From Rubrivivax sp. (GTDB taxonomy: Bacteria; Pseudomonadota; Gammaproteobacteria; Burkholderiales; Burkholderiaceae_C): a DNA stretch of 34,501 bases. The DNA lies in the NCBI GenBank assembly GCA_026125665.1, contig JAHCKS010000056.1:1-34501 (forward strand), written 5' to 3'. The notes under the pieces are model-generated. The model was not told the DNA's origin, did no database searches, and worked only from the letters and a program-made list of their open reading frames with translations. Positions within the stretch are counted from its first letter, which is position 1; every line of letters begins with the position of its first letter. The position numbers were made by a program, and so were the translations under genes. Below, piece after piece: positions 9,898 to 17,222 of the stretch.

Positions 9898-11193
9898 ATG
9901 CCGGCCGACCGCAACGCCGAACTGTTCGAGCGCGCGCAGCGCGTCATCCCCGGCGGAGTCAACTCGCCGGTGCGCGCCTTCCGCGCCGTCGGCGGCACGC
10001 CGCGCTTCATCACGCGGGCCGAAGGCGCCTGGATCTGGGACGCCGAGGGGAGGCGCTACATCGACTACATCGGCTCGTGGGGGCCGATGATCCTCGGCCA
10101 CGGCCACCCCGCGGTGCTGGATGCCGTGCAGCGCGCCGCGCGCGAGGGCCTGAGCTTCGGCGCACCCACCGAACGCGAGGTCGAGCTGGCCGAAGCCATC
10201 ATCGCGCACGTGCCGGGCCTGGAGCAGGTGCGCCTCGTCTCCAGCGGCACCGAGGCCGGCATGAGCGCGCTGCGCCTGGCGCGCGGCGCCACCGGCCGCA
10301 GCCGCATCGTCAAGTTCGAGGGCTGCTACCACGGCCACGCCGACGCGCTGCTCGTCAAGGCGGGCTCGGGCCTGGCCACCTTCGGCCACCCGACGAGCGC
10401 GGGCGTGCCGGCCGAGGTGGTGCAGCACACGCTCGTGCTCGAGTACAACCACGTCGCCCAGCTCGAGGAGGCCTTCAGCGTGCACGGCCGCGACATCGCC
10501 TGCGTGATGATCGAGCCGATCGCCGGCAACATGAACTTCGTGCGCGCCAGCGTGCCGTTCATGAAGCGGCTGCGCGAGCTCGCCACGCAGCACGGCGCGC
10601 TGCTCGTCTTCGACGAGGTGATGACCGGCTTCCGGGTCGGGCTGGGCGGCGCCCATGCGCACTACGCGAAGCTGATTCCCGGCTTCGCGCCCGACATGTG
10701 GGTGTTCGGCAAGGTCATCGGCGGCGGCATGCCGCTGGCGGCCTTCGGCGGCAGCCGCCACGTGATGAGCCAGCTCGCGCCGCTCGGGCCCGTCTACCAG
10801 GCCGGCACGCTCTCGGGCAACCCGGTGGCCACGGCCTGCGGCCTGGCGACGCTGCGCGAGATCGCGCGGCCGGGCTTCTTCGATGCGCTCGCGGCGAAGA
10901 CGCGGTCACTCTGCGAAGGCTTGGCGGGCGCCGCGCGCGCCGCCGGCGTGCCGCTCGTCACCGACTGCGAAGGCGGCATGTTCGGCTTCTTCTTCGCCGG
11001 CGAGTTGCCGCAGAACTACGCCGCCGTGATGGCCACCGACAAGGAGCGCTTCAACCGCTTCTTCCACGCGATGCTGTCGCGCGGCGTGTACCTTGCGCCG
11101 GCGCTGTACGAGGCTGGCTTCGTCAGCAGCGCGCACGGCGAAGCCGACATCGCGGCCACGGTGGCCGCGGCGGGCGAGGCGCTGCGGGCCTGA
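9898..11193 (+). CDS. hemL: Glutamate-1-semialdehyde 2,1-aminomutase
   Basis: PLP enzyme converting glutamate-1-semialdehyde to 5-aminolevulinate in the C5 tetrapyrrole pathway. At 431 residues it is full family length. It starts with the typical [23 protein letters not shown]. Other family segments: [35 protein letters not shown] (phosphate-binding region), [34 protein letters not shown] (Asp contacting the PLP ring N), and the PLP-lysine in [17 protein letters not shown] (Lys272). [10 protein letters not shown] is also intact. ATG 9898 is 13 bp after thiD and has no clear ribosome site, which suggests coupling to thiD translation. Downstream is a structured repeat and a convergent gene. Confidence 0.97.
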   Translation: MPADRNAELFERAQRVIPGGVNSPVRAFRAVGGTPRFITRAEGAWIWDAEGRRYIDYIGSWGPMILGHGHPAVLDAVQRAAREGLSFGAPTEREVELAEAIIAHVPGLEQVRLVSSGTEAGMSALRLARGATGRSRIVKFEGCYHGHADALLVKAGSGLATFGHPTSAGVPAEVVQHTLVLEYNHVAQLEEAFSVHGRDIACVMIEPIAGNMNFVRASVPFMKRLRELATQHGALLVFDEVMTGFRVGLGGAHAHYAKLIPGFAPDMWVFGKVIGGGMPLAAFGGSRHVMSQLAPLGPVYQAGTLSGNPVATACGLATLREIARPGFFDALAAKTRSLCEGLAGAARAAGVPLVTDCEGGMFGFFFAGELPQNYAAVMATDKERFNRFFHAMLSRGVYLAPALYEAGFVSSAHGEADIAATVAAAGEALRA

Positions 11194-11242
11194 GGCGGCG
11201 CGTCGGTCCAGGGCCCTGCGCCGCGGTTGGGCGGCACACCTC

Positions 11243-11527
11243 GGTCGCGGCGCGCCAAGGACGCCGGGTGGTCGGCTCCGCGAATGTCCTCTTTGGGCGG
11301 ACCAGCTTCGCTGGTCCCCCCAATGCCCCCTTGATTTCGCTGCGCCGACCACCCGCCGTCCTTGGCGTGGCACCGTCGTCTGACTTCGGGGTACCACGAC
11401 GGTGCCGGATCGGGACGGCGGGGTGCCCTGCGCCGTGAAATCAAGGGGGCATCGAGGGGACCAGCGAAGCTGGGCCGCTCGAAGAGGACATTCACGGCGC
11501 AGGGTACCCCGCCGGCGCGATCCCGCC
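11243..11527. repeat. Composite inverted-repeat element, copy 1 (REPIN/MITE-like)
   Basis: This fills most of the 392-bp gene-free stretch between convergent hemL and the DUF6152-type gene. A 57-nt core (11282-11338, plus) recurs inverted at 11437-11493 with 52 of 57 identities. Each core has an inner hairpin, CCAGC-TTC-GCTGG. Core 1 is enclosed by 24-nt complementary arms (11253-11276 / 11344-11367, 23 of 24 pairs). Core 2 is enclosed by about 30-nt arms (11407-11436 / 11494-11523, about 26-27 pairs). Between them is a perfect 11-bp hairpin (GGCACCGTCGT at 11369, ACGACGGTGCC at 11396). The same architecture recurs at 18610-18898. No transposase or target-site duplication is visible. The short peptides it could encode in several frames are not credible genes. 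Confidence 0.85.
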
Positions 11528-11532
11528 TCCGA

Positions 11533-11553
11533 CTGGGGAGCGCCCCTCCCCAG
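11533..11553. terminator. GC-rich stem-loop between convergent hemL and DUF6152-type gene
   Basis: CTGGGGAG-CGCCC-CTCCCCAG is a perfect 8-bp stem with a 5-nt loop, located 33 nt past the stop of the minus-strand gene and beyond the repeat element downstream of hemL. Neither side has a T-tract, so it is at best a non-canonical bidirectional terminator. Confidence 0.4.
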
Positions 11554-11585
11554 GCTACCGCTTCCGCCCGAAGATCGCGCCGCGT

Positions 11586-12065
11586 TCAGGCCGGCGACGA
11601 GCGCAGCCCGTAGGCCTTGCCACCGACGAACAGGTACTCGACGCGCAGCACCGCGTCGCCCTTCTCGCCGGCGAACGTGAAGCCGAGCACGCCGACGCGG
11701 TCGCCGGTCTTCAGCGGCGTCACGTTCCACGCCTCCATGCGCGTCAGCGGTGCCAGCTCGATCAACCAGCGGCGGTCCTTGCGCGTCGGCAGCTGCGCCG
11801 CCTTCAGCAGCGCCGGTCCGTCGACGGCGGCCCGCTGCGCCGGCAGCGCGCGCGTCGCCAGGTCGGCGGGCAGCTTCAGGTCGGCTGGCACTTCGAGCTC
11901 GAACTCGACGTGCGGGTTGCGCCACATCACCTTGCCGGCCTGACCCTCGAGGTAGATCGGGCGCCCCTGGTCGAAGCTGCTCCATCCATGGTGGGCCAAC
12001 GCCGCGGGCAGCAGCGGCAGCCCGCCGGACAGGGCAACGAGTCGGGCGAAGTGGCGGCGGTGCAT
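11586..12065 (-). CDS. Exported DUF6152-family-like protein
   Basis: A 159-residue secreted protein of unknown function. The N-terminus MHRRHFARLVALSGGLPLLP ending at ALA-HH is a cleavable signal, with a twin-Arg that could mark Tat export. The mature part starts HHGWSSFDQGRPIYLEGQ and contains VMWRNPHVEFELEV, a pattern I associate with the DUF6152 family; it then has a beta-rich C-terminal half (GDRVGVLGFTFAGEKGDAVL). ATG 12065 has AAAGGA 7 nt upstream. The next gene upstream, 53 bp away on the same strand, encodes a small integral membrane protein, an association that recurs with this family in memory. The mature His-His near the N-terminus might bind metal; this is speculation. Family assignment is moderate and biochemical role unknown. 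Confidence 0.72.
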   Translation of the reverse strand: MHRRHFARLVALSGGLPLLPAALAHHGWSSFDQGRPIYLEGQAGKVMWRNPHVEFELEVPADLKLPADLATRALPAQRAAVDGPALLKAAQLPTRKDRRWLIELAPLTRMEAWNVTPLKTGDRVGVLGFTFAGEKGDAVLRVEYLFVGGKAYGLRSSPA

Positions 12066-12118
12066 GGGCTTGTCCTTTCTCTCCTCTTGCGGACCGTGTG
12101 CCGAGCGAGTGCGGCTAG

Positions 12119-12568
12119 CTAGCGGTAGGCGATCCAGCGGCCGCAGATGATGACCAGCAGCCATAGCCCCAGCGACAGCACGGTCTGTGCACGCGCCAGG
12201 CGGTCCAGTCGGGCCAGCCCGTCGCGCGCGTGGAACCAGGCCGCGTTGAGGCCGGCCAGGGCCACCAGCCCCATCTTCACGACGAACGCGTCGTTGGCCA
12301 GCAGGTCGGCCGGTTGCGCGCTGAACATCGCCAGCCCGGTGGCGGCGACGACAGCGAAGCCGGCCAGCGCGAGCCGCAGCGACAGCCGGGCCAGCGGGCG
12401 CACGGGCAGCTCCGCGGCCATGCCCCACACGCGCGCCTCGAGCAGCACGAGGTTGCCCACCAGCAGCGCGATGCCGGCGATGTGCGCGACCTCCAGCGCC
12501 GGGTAGGCCCAGGGGTGGCTCGCCAGCGCCGGGAAACCCGCAAACGCGGGGAGGTCGAAGCCGCCCAT
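12119..12568 (-). CDS. Small four-helix inner-membrane protein (DUF6644/CopD-like)
   Basis: A 149-residue integral membrane protein of unknown function. Four hydrophobic segments can be seen: about 24-46 (VAHIAGIALLVGNLVLLEA), 60-82 (LALAGFAVVAATGLAMF), 92-109 (VVKMGLVALAGLNAAWF) and 126-146 (TVLSLGLWLLVIICGRWIAY). His residues in helix 1 (EVAHIAG) and after helix 3 (AWFHARDG) resemble haem- or metal-binding membrane families such as CopD/DUF6644, but I cannot assign one firmly. ATG 12568 is divergent from mpl. A TAGCGT hexamer lies only 6 nt upstream of the start, so the message may be nearly leaderless. The exported DUF6152-like gene follows after 53 bp, and the two probably work as a pair at the cell envelope. 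Confidence 0.68.
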   Translation of the reverse strand: MGGFDLPAFAGFPALASHPWAYPALEVAHIAGIALLVGNLVLLEARVWGMAAELPVRPLARLSLRLALAGFAVVAATGLAMFSAQPADLLANDAFVVKMGLVALAGLNAAWFHARDGLARLDRLARAQTVLSLGLWLLVIICGRWIAYR

Positions 12569-12628
12569 GCACGCACGCTAGCACGCCGGCTCGCCCGCAA
12601 GGGCGTGCGCGCGCCGGCCACGCATTCC

Positions 12629-12634
12629 TAGAAT
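12629..12634 (+). promoter_or_regulatory. -10-like TAGAAT just upstream of mpl
   Basis: TAGAAT ends 7 nt before the mpl ATG at 12642, so transcription would begin at or next to the start codon, giving a leaderless mRNA. No good -35 box and no ribosome site are seen. Confidence 0.4.
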
Positions 12635-12641
12635 GACCGCG

Positions 12642-14093
12642 ATGCACCTGCACATCCTCGGCATCTGCGGCACGTTCATGGGCAGCGTCGCCGCGCTGGC
12701 GCGCGAGGCCGGCCACCGTGTCACCGGCTGCGACGAGAAGGTCTACCCGCCGATGAGCGAGCAGCTCGCCGCGCTCGGCATCGAGCTCCACCTCGGCTTC
12801 GACGCCGCGCAGATGTCGCTCGCCCCCGACGTGTTCGTCGTCGGCAACGTCGTCAAGCGCGGCAACCCGCTGATGGAGGCCATCCTCGAAGCCGGCGCCC
12901 GCATGACGAGCGGCCCGCAGTGGTTGGCCGAACACGTGCTGCACGGCCGCCACGTGCTGGCCGTGGCCGGCACGCACGGCAAGACGAGCACGACGGCGAT
13001 GCTCGCCTGGGTGCTCGAGCAGGCCGGCCTCGCGCCGGGCTTCCTCGTCGGCGGCGTACCGATCGACTTCGGCATCTCGGCCCGGCTCGGCCGCGTGGCG
13101 CCGGGCAGCCCCTTCGTCATCGAGGCCGACGAGTACGACACGGCCCTCTTCGACAAGCGCAGCAAGTTCGTGCACTACCGGCCGCGCACCGCCGTGCTCA
13201 ACAACCTCGAGCTCGACCACGCCGACATCTTCGCCGACATCGCCGCCATCGAGACGCAGTTCCACCACCTCGTGCGCACGATGCCGGCCGGTGGCCTCGT
13301 CGTCGTCAACGCGCGCGACGAGGCACTGGCGCGCGTGCTCAAGCGCGGCTGCTGGAGCCGCGTGCAGCGCTTCGCCACGCGGCGCGAGGAGCCCGGCGGC
13401 CTCACCGCGCGCGGCGACCCGCAGGCCTTCGACGTGCTGCGCGGCAGCCTGAAGCTCGGCCGGGTCGAATGGGAGCAGCTGGGCGAGCACAACCAGCTCA
13501 ACGCGCTGGCCGCCATCGCCGCCGCCGAGGACGTGGGCGTCGACCCGCAGGCCGCCGCCGCGGCGCTCTGCCGCTTTCGCGGCGTGCGCCGGCGAATGGA
13601 GCTGCGCGGCGAGGCCGGCGGCGTGCGCGTCTACGACGACTTCGCGCACCACCCGACGGCCATGCGCACGACGATCGACGGCCTGCGCCACAAGCTCGAG
13701 CGCGAGCAGCTCGCGGCCGGCGGCGCCGCGCCGCGCATCCTGGCCGTTTTCGAGCCGCGCTCGAACACGATGAAGCTCGGCACGATGAAGGCGCAGCTGC
13801 CCTGGGCGCTGGAAGAAGCCGACCTCTCCTTCGCGCTGCAGGGGCCCTGGGGCTGGGACGTCGCCGAGGCGCTGGCGCCGCTGGGCGAGGCGGCGCAGGT
13901 GCGCGAGGACGTGGCGGCCCTGGTGGCCGCGGTCGCCGCGGCCGCCCACCCCGGCGACCACGTGCTGGTGATGAGCAACGGCGGCTTCGAGGGCATCCAC
14001 GGGCGGTTGCTGGAAGCGCTTGCCACTCCGGCTGCCGCGGCGAAGAGCGCCCCTTCTCCGGGCCGCCCGGCGGCGCGCGCGGGGCACCGCTGA
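12642..14093 (+). CDS. mpl: UDP-MurNAc:L-Ala-gamma-D-Glu-meso-Dap ligase (Mpl)
   Basis: Cytoplasmic Mur-ligase-family enzyme that reattaches the murein tripeptide to UDP-MurNAc during peptidoglycan recycling. The 483 residues begin MHLHILGICGTFMGSVAALA, the usual Mpl N-terminus with its Rossmann-like glycines. The ATP P-loop is AGTHGKTSTTAM at about 109-120. The central domain has FVIEADEYDTALFDKRSKF and HYRPRTAVLNNLELDHADIF, followed by VYDDFAHHPTAM (catalytic His region) and the C-terminal FEPRSNTMKLG and MSNGGFEG. These distinguish Mpl from MurC. An in-frame ATG at 12633 would add MTA; 12642 matches the family start and a TAGAAT -10-like box. The last ~25 residues (Ala/Pro/Arg) are not conserved-looking. 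Confidence 0.95.
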   Translation: MHLHILGICGTFMGSVAALAREAGHRVTGCDEKVYPPMSEQLAALGIELHLGFDAAQMSLAPDVFVVGNVVKRGNPLMEAILEAGARMTSGPQWLAEHVLHGRHVLAVAGTHGKTSTTAMLAWVLEQAGLAPGFLVGGVPIDFGISARLGRVAPGSPFVIEADEYDTALFDKRSKFVHYRPRTAVLNNLELDHADIFADIAAIETQFHHLVRTMPAGGLVVVNARDEALARVLKRGCWSRVQRFATRREEPGGLTARGDPQAFDVLRGSLKLGRVEWEQLGEHNQLNALAAIAAAEDVGVDPQAAAAALCRFRGVRRRMELRGEAGGVRVYDDFAHHPTAMRTTIDGLRHKLEREQLAAGGAAPRILAVFEPRSNTMKLGTMKAQLPWALEEADLSFALQGPWGWDVAEALAPLGEAAQVREDVAALVAAVAAAAHPGDHVLVMSNGGFEGIHGRLLEALATPAAAAKSAPSPGRPAARAGHR

Positions 14094-14330
14094 CCGCTGC
14101 CGCAGGCGCGCATTCCCGTCACTCCGCGCCTCGCGCTCCGCCCCTTCCGCGCCTTCCGCCCTCTCCGCCCCTTCCCGTCGTCCGTGACGTCCGGCGGCCG
14201 ATTCGTCGCACGGGCCGGTGGGCGCCGCGGGGCCGCGGTACCGTTCGCACTTTCGCTCGTGCCGCCGCCCCCGCGCATGTGCGGACCTGGCCGTCCCTCC
14301 CACGCACCTCCCGGTTGCCCGCCCTCGAAC
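14094..14330. other. Gene-free spacer with strand-biased pyrimidine tract
   Basis: A 237-bp gap between mpl and the metalloprotease. Bases 14131-14183 are nearly all C/T on the plus strand, with repeated TCCGCCCCTTCC-type units, giving G-runs on the minus strand that might form a G-quadruplex or triplex. An open frame crosses it in phase with the next gene but has no protein-like content. No clear promoter is visible. Confidence 0.45.
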
Positions 14331-17189
14331 ATGAGCCGCCCCGCCGACCCCCAGCCTTCGTCCCTCCATCCCCTGGCCGCCCTGGGCGGCGCCATCGCCA
14401 CGGCGCTGATCGCTGGCTGCGCGGCGACGCCGCCGGCCGCCGATGATGCTCGCGCCGCAGCCGCCGCGCCCACGCACGTGGCCATGGCGCCCGGCACCAG
14501 GCCTGTCGCGGCGTCGGCGTCGGCACCGGGCGCCGGCGCTTCGGCCCCCGGCGCCAGGCCTGGCCAACCGCCCGGAACGCCGCCCCCGTTCGCCGAGGTG
14601 ACGCGCGGCGCCAAGAGCAGCGACGGCTTCCTGACACTCTGGACGCGCGACGAGAAGACTTGGCTCGAGATCCCGGCCGACCGGCTGGACAAGCCGTTCT
14701 TCCTCGGCAACTCGCTCGCCTCGGGCCTGGGCAGCGGCTTCGTCCTGCCCGGGCTCACGGGCCCCGAGCACGTCGTCGTGCTGCGGCGCGTCGGCAACAC
14801 CGTGCAGCTGGTCGCCGTGAACCTGCTCGCCCGTGCCCGGGAGGGCACGCCGCTGGCGCAAGCCGTGGCCGAGAGCTACTCAGGCAGCCTGCTGGCCGCC
14901 GCGCCGCTGGCCGCCGCGCCGCACCTCGAGCGCAAGTCGCTGCTCGTCGAAGCGCAGGCGCTGCTCGGCGGCGACATCCTCGCGCTGCAGACCTTCGTCG
15001 AGCGCTCGTTCCGCGTGCCGTACGCGCACGACCGCGCCAACTCGTCGATCGAGCGCATGCACACGAGCACCGAGGCGACGACGCTGACGCTGCGCAACCA
15101 CTACGCAGTGCCGAAGGTGCCGCTGCCGCCGCTGGCCGTGCCCGGCGCGCCGCCGCCGAACCCGGCGATGCTGCCGAACCCGCCGCGCACGCTGCCCGAT
15201 GCGCGCAGCTTCTTCGTCTCCATCGCCTACACGCTGGCGCCGCTGCCGGCGCAGCCGATGAAGGCGCGCCGCGCCGACCCGCGTGTCGGCTTCTTCACCG
15301 ACAGCTTCGTCGACTTCGACGACGAGAACGCCGGCGAGCGCCGCGCCCACATCGTGCAGCGCTGGCGGCTGGAGAAGAAGGACCCGGCGGCCGCCGTCTC
15401 CGAGCCGAAGCAGCCGATCCGCGTTGTCATGGACCGCAACATCCCCGAGAAGTGGCGGCCCGCGGTGCGCGACGGCATCCTCGAGTGGAACAAGGCCTTC
15501 GAGCGCGCGGGCTTCCGCAACGCACTCGTCGTCGAGCAGCAGCCGGCCGGCGCCGACTGGGCCTCGGTGGAAGGCATGCGCCTGCTGGCGGTGCGCTGGT
15601 TCACGATGGACGGGCCGGGCGCCACGGCCGTGGGCCCGAGCCAGGCCGACCCGCGCACCGGCGAAATCCTGCGCGGCGCCGCCATCATCCCGGAGAACTG
15701 GGCGCGCTTCGACCGCTCGGTCGTCGCCGACACCGCGCCACGCCTGCCCGGGGATGCCGCCGCGGACATGGCGACGCATGCCGGGCCGCGCGGCGAGTTC
15801 GCCCCGCGCTTTGCGCAGTGCACCTATGCCGACGAGGCGCTGGAGCAGGCGGCCATCGGCCTGGAGCTGCTGTCGATGCGCGGCGACATCGCACCGGGCA
15901 GCGCCGATGCCGACCGCTACATCGCCGCCAGCCTGAAGGCCGTCGTCGTGCACGAGGTCGGTCACGCCCTCGGGCTGCGCCACAACTTCCGGGCCTCCAC
16001 CGGCATCACCGCCGCGCAGTTGCGCGACAAGGGGTTCACCGGCACGCGCGGCATCTCCAACTCGGTGATGGACTACAACCCGCCGAACATCTCGCTGCCC
16101 GGCGAGCCGGTGGCCGACATCCACATGCCCGGCCTCGGCGCCTACGACCACTGGGCGATCGAGTACGGCTACCGCGAGTACGCCACGCCGGCGGAGGAGC
16201 GAGAGGCGCTGGCCCGCCTGGCGGCGCGTGGCGACACGGAGCCGGCGCTGGCCTTCGCCACCGACGGCGACGCCGGCGCCGGCGACCCGACGGTGAACCT
16301 GTTCGACCTCGGCGAGGACCCGATGGCCTACGCGCGCCGCCAGCTGGCGCTGGCCAAGGAGTTGTGGGAGCGCACCCAGGCGCGCCAGCTGCCGGCCGAG
16401 GACACGATGGAGGTCTATCGCCGCAACCTCTCGCGCGGGCTCTCGAACGTGTCGCGTGCGGCCGCGTTGCTGACGAAGTACGTCGGCGGCGCCGTGACGA
16501 GCCGCGCCACCGCCGGTGCCGACAAGCCGCTTGTCGCGCCGGTGCCGGCGGCGCAACAGCGCCAGGCACTGTCGATCCTGCTCGACGAGGTCTTCTCGGC
16601 CTCCAGCTTCCGCTTCCAGCCGCGCTTCATGAGCCGGCTCGGCGTGGACCCGCTGGACGACCGGCGCGGGGGCCGCGCCGCGGACTTCAGCCTCGCCGGC
16701 AGCGTGCTGGGCATGCAACGAACGGCGCTCGACGCGCTGATGTCCGACGGCATCGCGCAGCGCCTCGCCGACGCCGAGGTGAAGGTCAGCGACCAGAGCC
16801 AGCTGCTCGGCTATGCCGAGCTGCAGGCGCGGCTGCGCGACGCCGTGTGGTCGGAGGTCGCGCCGCCGGCCAAGCCGACGACACGCCGCCTGCCGGGCAA
16901 GACCGCGGCCACCCCGTCGGGCCCGCCGCCCACCGAGATCGACAGCCTTCGCCGCAACCTGCAGCGCGAACACGTGCGCCGCATCGCGGGCGGCGTGCTG
17001 CGCCCGACCTCGGCCGTGGCCGCCGACGTGCGCGCGGTGCACCGGCAGGTCGCGCTGGAACTCGAAGCCTCGCTGAAGGCGGCGCTGGGTTCACGCAAGT
17101 GGTCGCCGATGGCGCAGGCGCACCTCGCCGACAGCCTGGCCGTGCTGAGCGAGGCGCTGAAGGCGCCGTTGAACCGGCAGGGGGTGTGA
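14331..17189 (+). CDS. Zinc-dependent metalloprotease lipoprotein (DUF5117/DUF4953-type)
   Basis: A large envelope protease of 952 residues. ATG 14331 gives a lipoprotein signal: a hydrophobic stretch followed by lipobox LIAGC (Cys about residue 27), then an Ala/Pro-rich linker to about 90. The body has a DUF5118/5117-like region (DEKTWLEIPADRLDKPFFLG; SFVDFDDENAGERRAHIVQR; RNIPEKWRPAVRDGILEWNK). The metzincin-like site is HEVGHALGLRHNF, with His541, Glu542, His545 and His551, followed by the Met-turn-like NSVMDYNPPN. The C-terminal DUF4953-like region runs to the end (LFDLGEDPMAYARRQLALAKELWE…). No ribosome site is obvious; an upstream in-frame extension lacks a signal sequence and was rejected. 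Substrate is unknown. It converges on codA with 33 bp between the stops. Confidence 0.9.
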   Translation: MSRPADPQPSSLHPLAALGGAIATALIAGCAATPPAADDARAAAAAPTHVAMAPGTRPVAASASAPGAGASAPGARPGQPPGTPPPFAEVTRGAKSSDGFLTLWTRDEKTWLEIPADRLDKPFFLGNSLASGLGSGFVLPGLTGPEHVVVLRRVGNTVQLVAVNLLARAREGTPLAQAVAESYSGSLLAAAPLAAAPHLERKSLLVEAQALLGGDILALQTFVERSFRVPYAHDRANSSIERMHTSTEATTLTLRNHYAVPKVPLPPLAVPGAPPPNPAMLPNPPRTLPDARSFFVSIAYTLAPLPAQPMKARRADPRVGFFTDSFVDFDDENAGERRAHIVQRWRLEKKDPAAAVSEPKQPIRVVMDRNIPEKWRPAVRDGILEWNKAFERAGFRNALVVEQQPAGADWASVEGMRLLAVRWFTMDGPGATAVGPSQADPRTGEILRGAAIIPENWARFDRSVVADTAPRLPGDAAADMATHAGPRGEFAPRFAQCTYADEALEQAAIGLELLSMRGDIAPGSADADRYIAASLKAVVVHEVGHALGLRHNFRASTGITAAQLRDKGFTGTRGISNSVMDYNPPNISLPGEPVADIHMPGLGAYDHWAIEYGYREYATPAEEREALARLAARGDTEPALAFATDGDAGAGDPTVNLFDLGEDPMAYARRQLALAKELWERTQARQLPAEDTMEVYRRNLSRGLSNVSRAAALLTKYVGGAVTSRATAGADKPLVAPVPAAQQRQALSILLDEVFSASSFRFQPRFMSRLGVDPLDDRRGGRAADFSLAGSVLGMQRTALDALMSDGIAQRLADAEVKVSDQSQLLGYAELQARLRDAVWSEVAPPAKPTTRRLPGKTAATPSGPPPTEIDSLRRNLQREHVRRIAGGVLRPTSAVAADVRAVHRQVALELEASLKAALGSRKWSPMAQAHLADSLAVLSEALKAPLNRQGV

Positions 17190-17222
17190 GCGGCGCCGCG
17201 CGGCCGCTGCCGGGCCGAGCCC

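Noticed and set aside
11280-11500. Short peptides of the type NVLFERPSFAGPPNAPLIS in several frames
   Set aside because: They arise from translating the repeat core in both orientations and loci; there is no ribosome site, and the conserved feature is base pairing and not codons.
12114-12123. GCTAGCTAGC palindrome at the end of the small membrane protein gene
   Set aside because: A 10-bp palindrome spanning the stop codon; too short and isolated to assign a role.
14184-14330. Earlier start for the metalloprotease
   Set aside because: It would place about 49 Pro/Arg/Gly-rich residues before the lipoprotein signal; ATG 14331 directly precedes a signal with lipobox.
11586-14861. Long minus-strand open frame reaching through mpl
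   Set aside because: Only its last 159 codons (from ATG 12065, with signal peptide and ribosome site) look like protein; the rest lies antisense to mpl and the lipoprotein gene.
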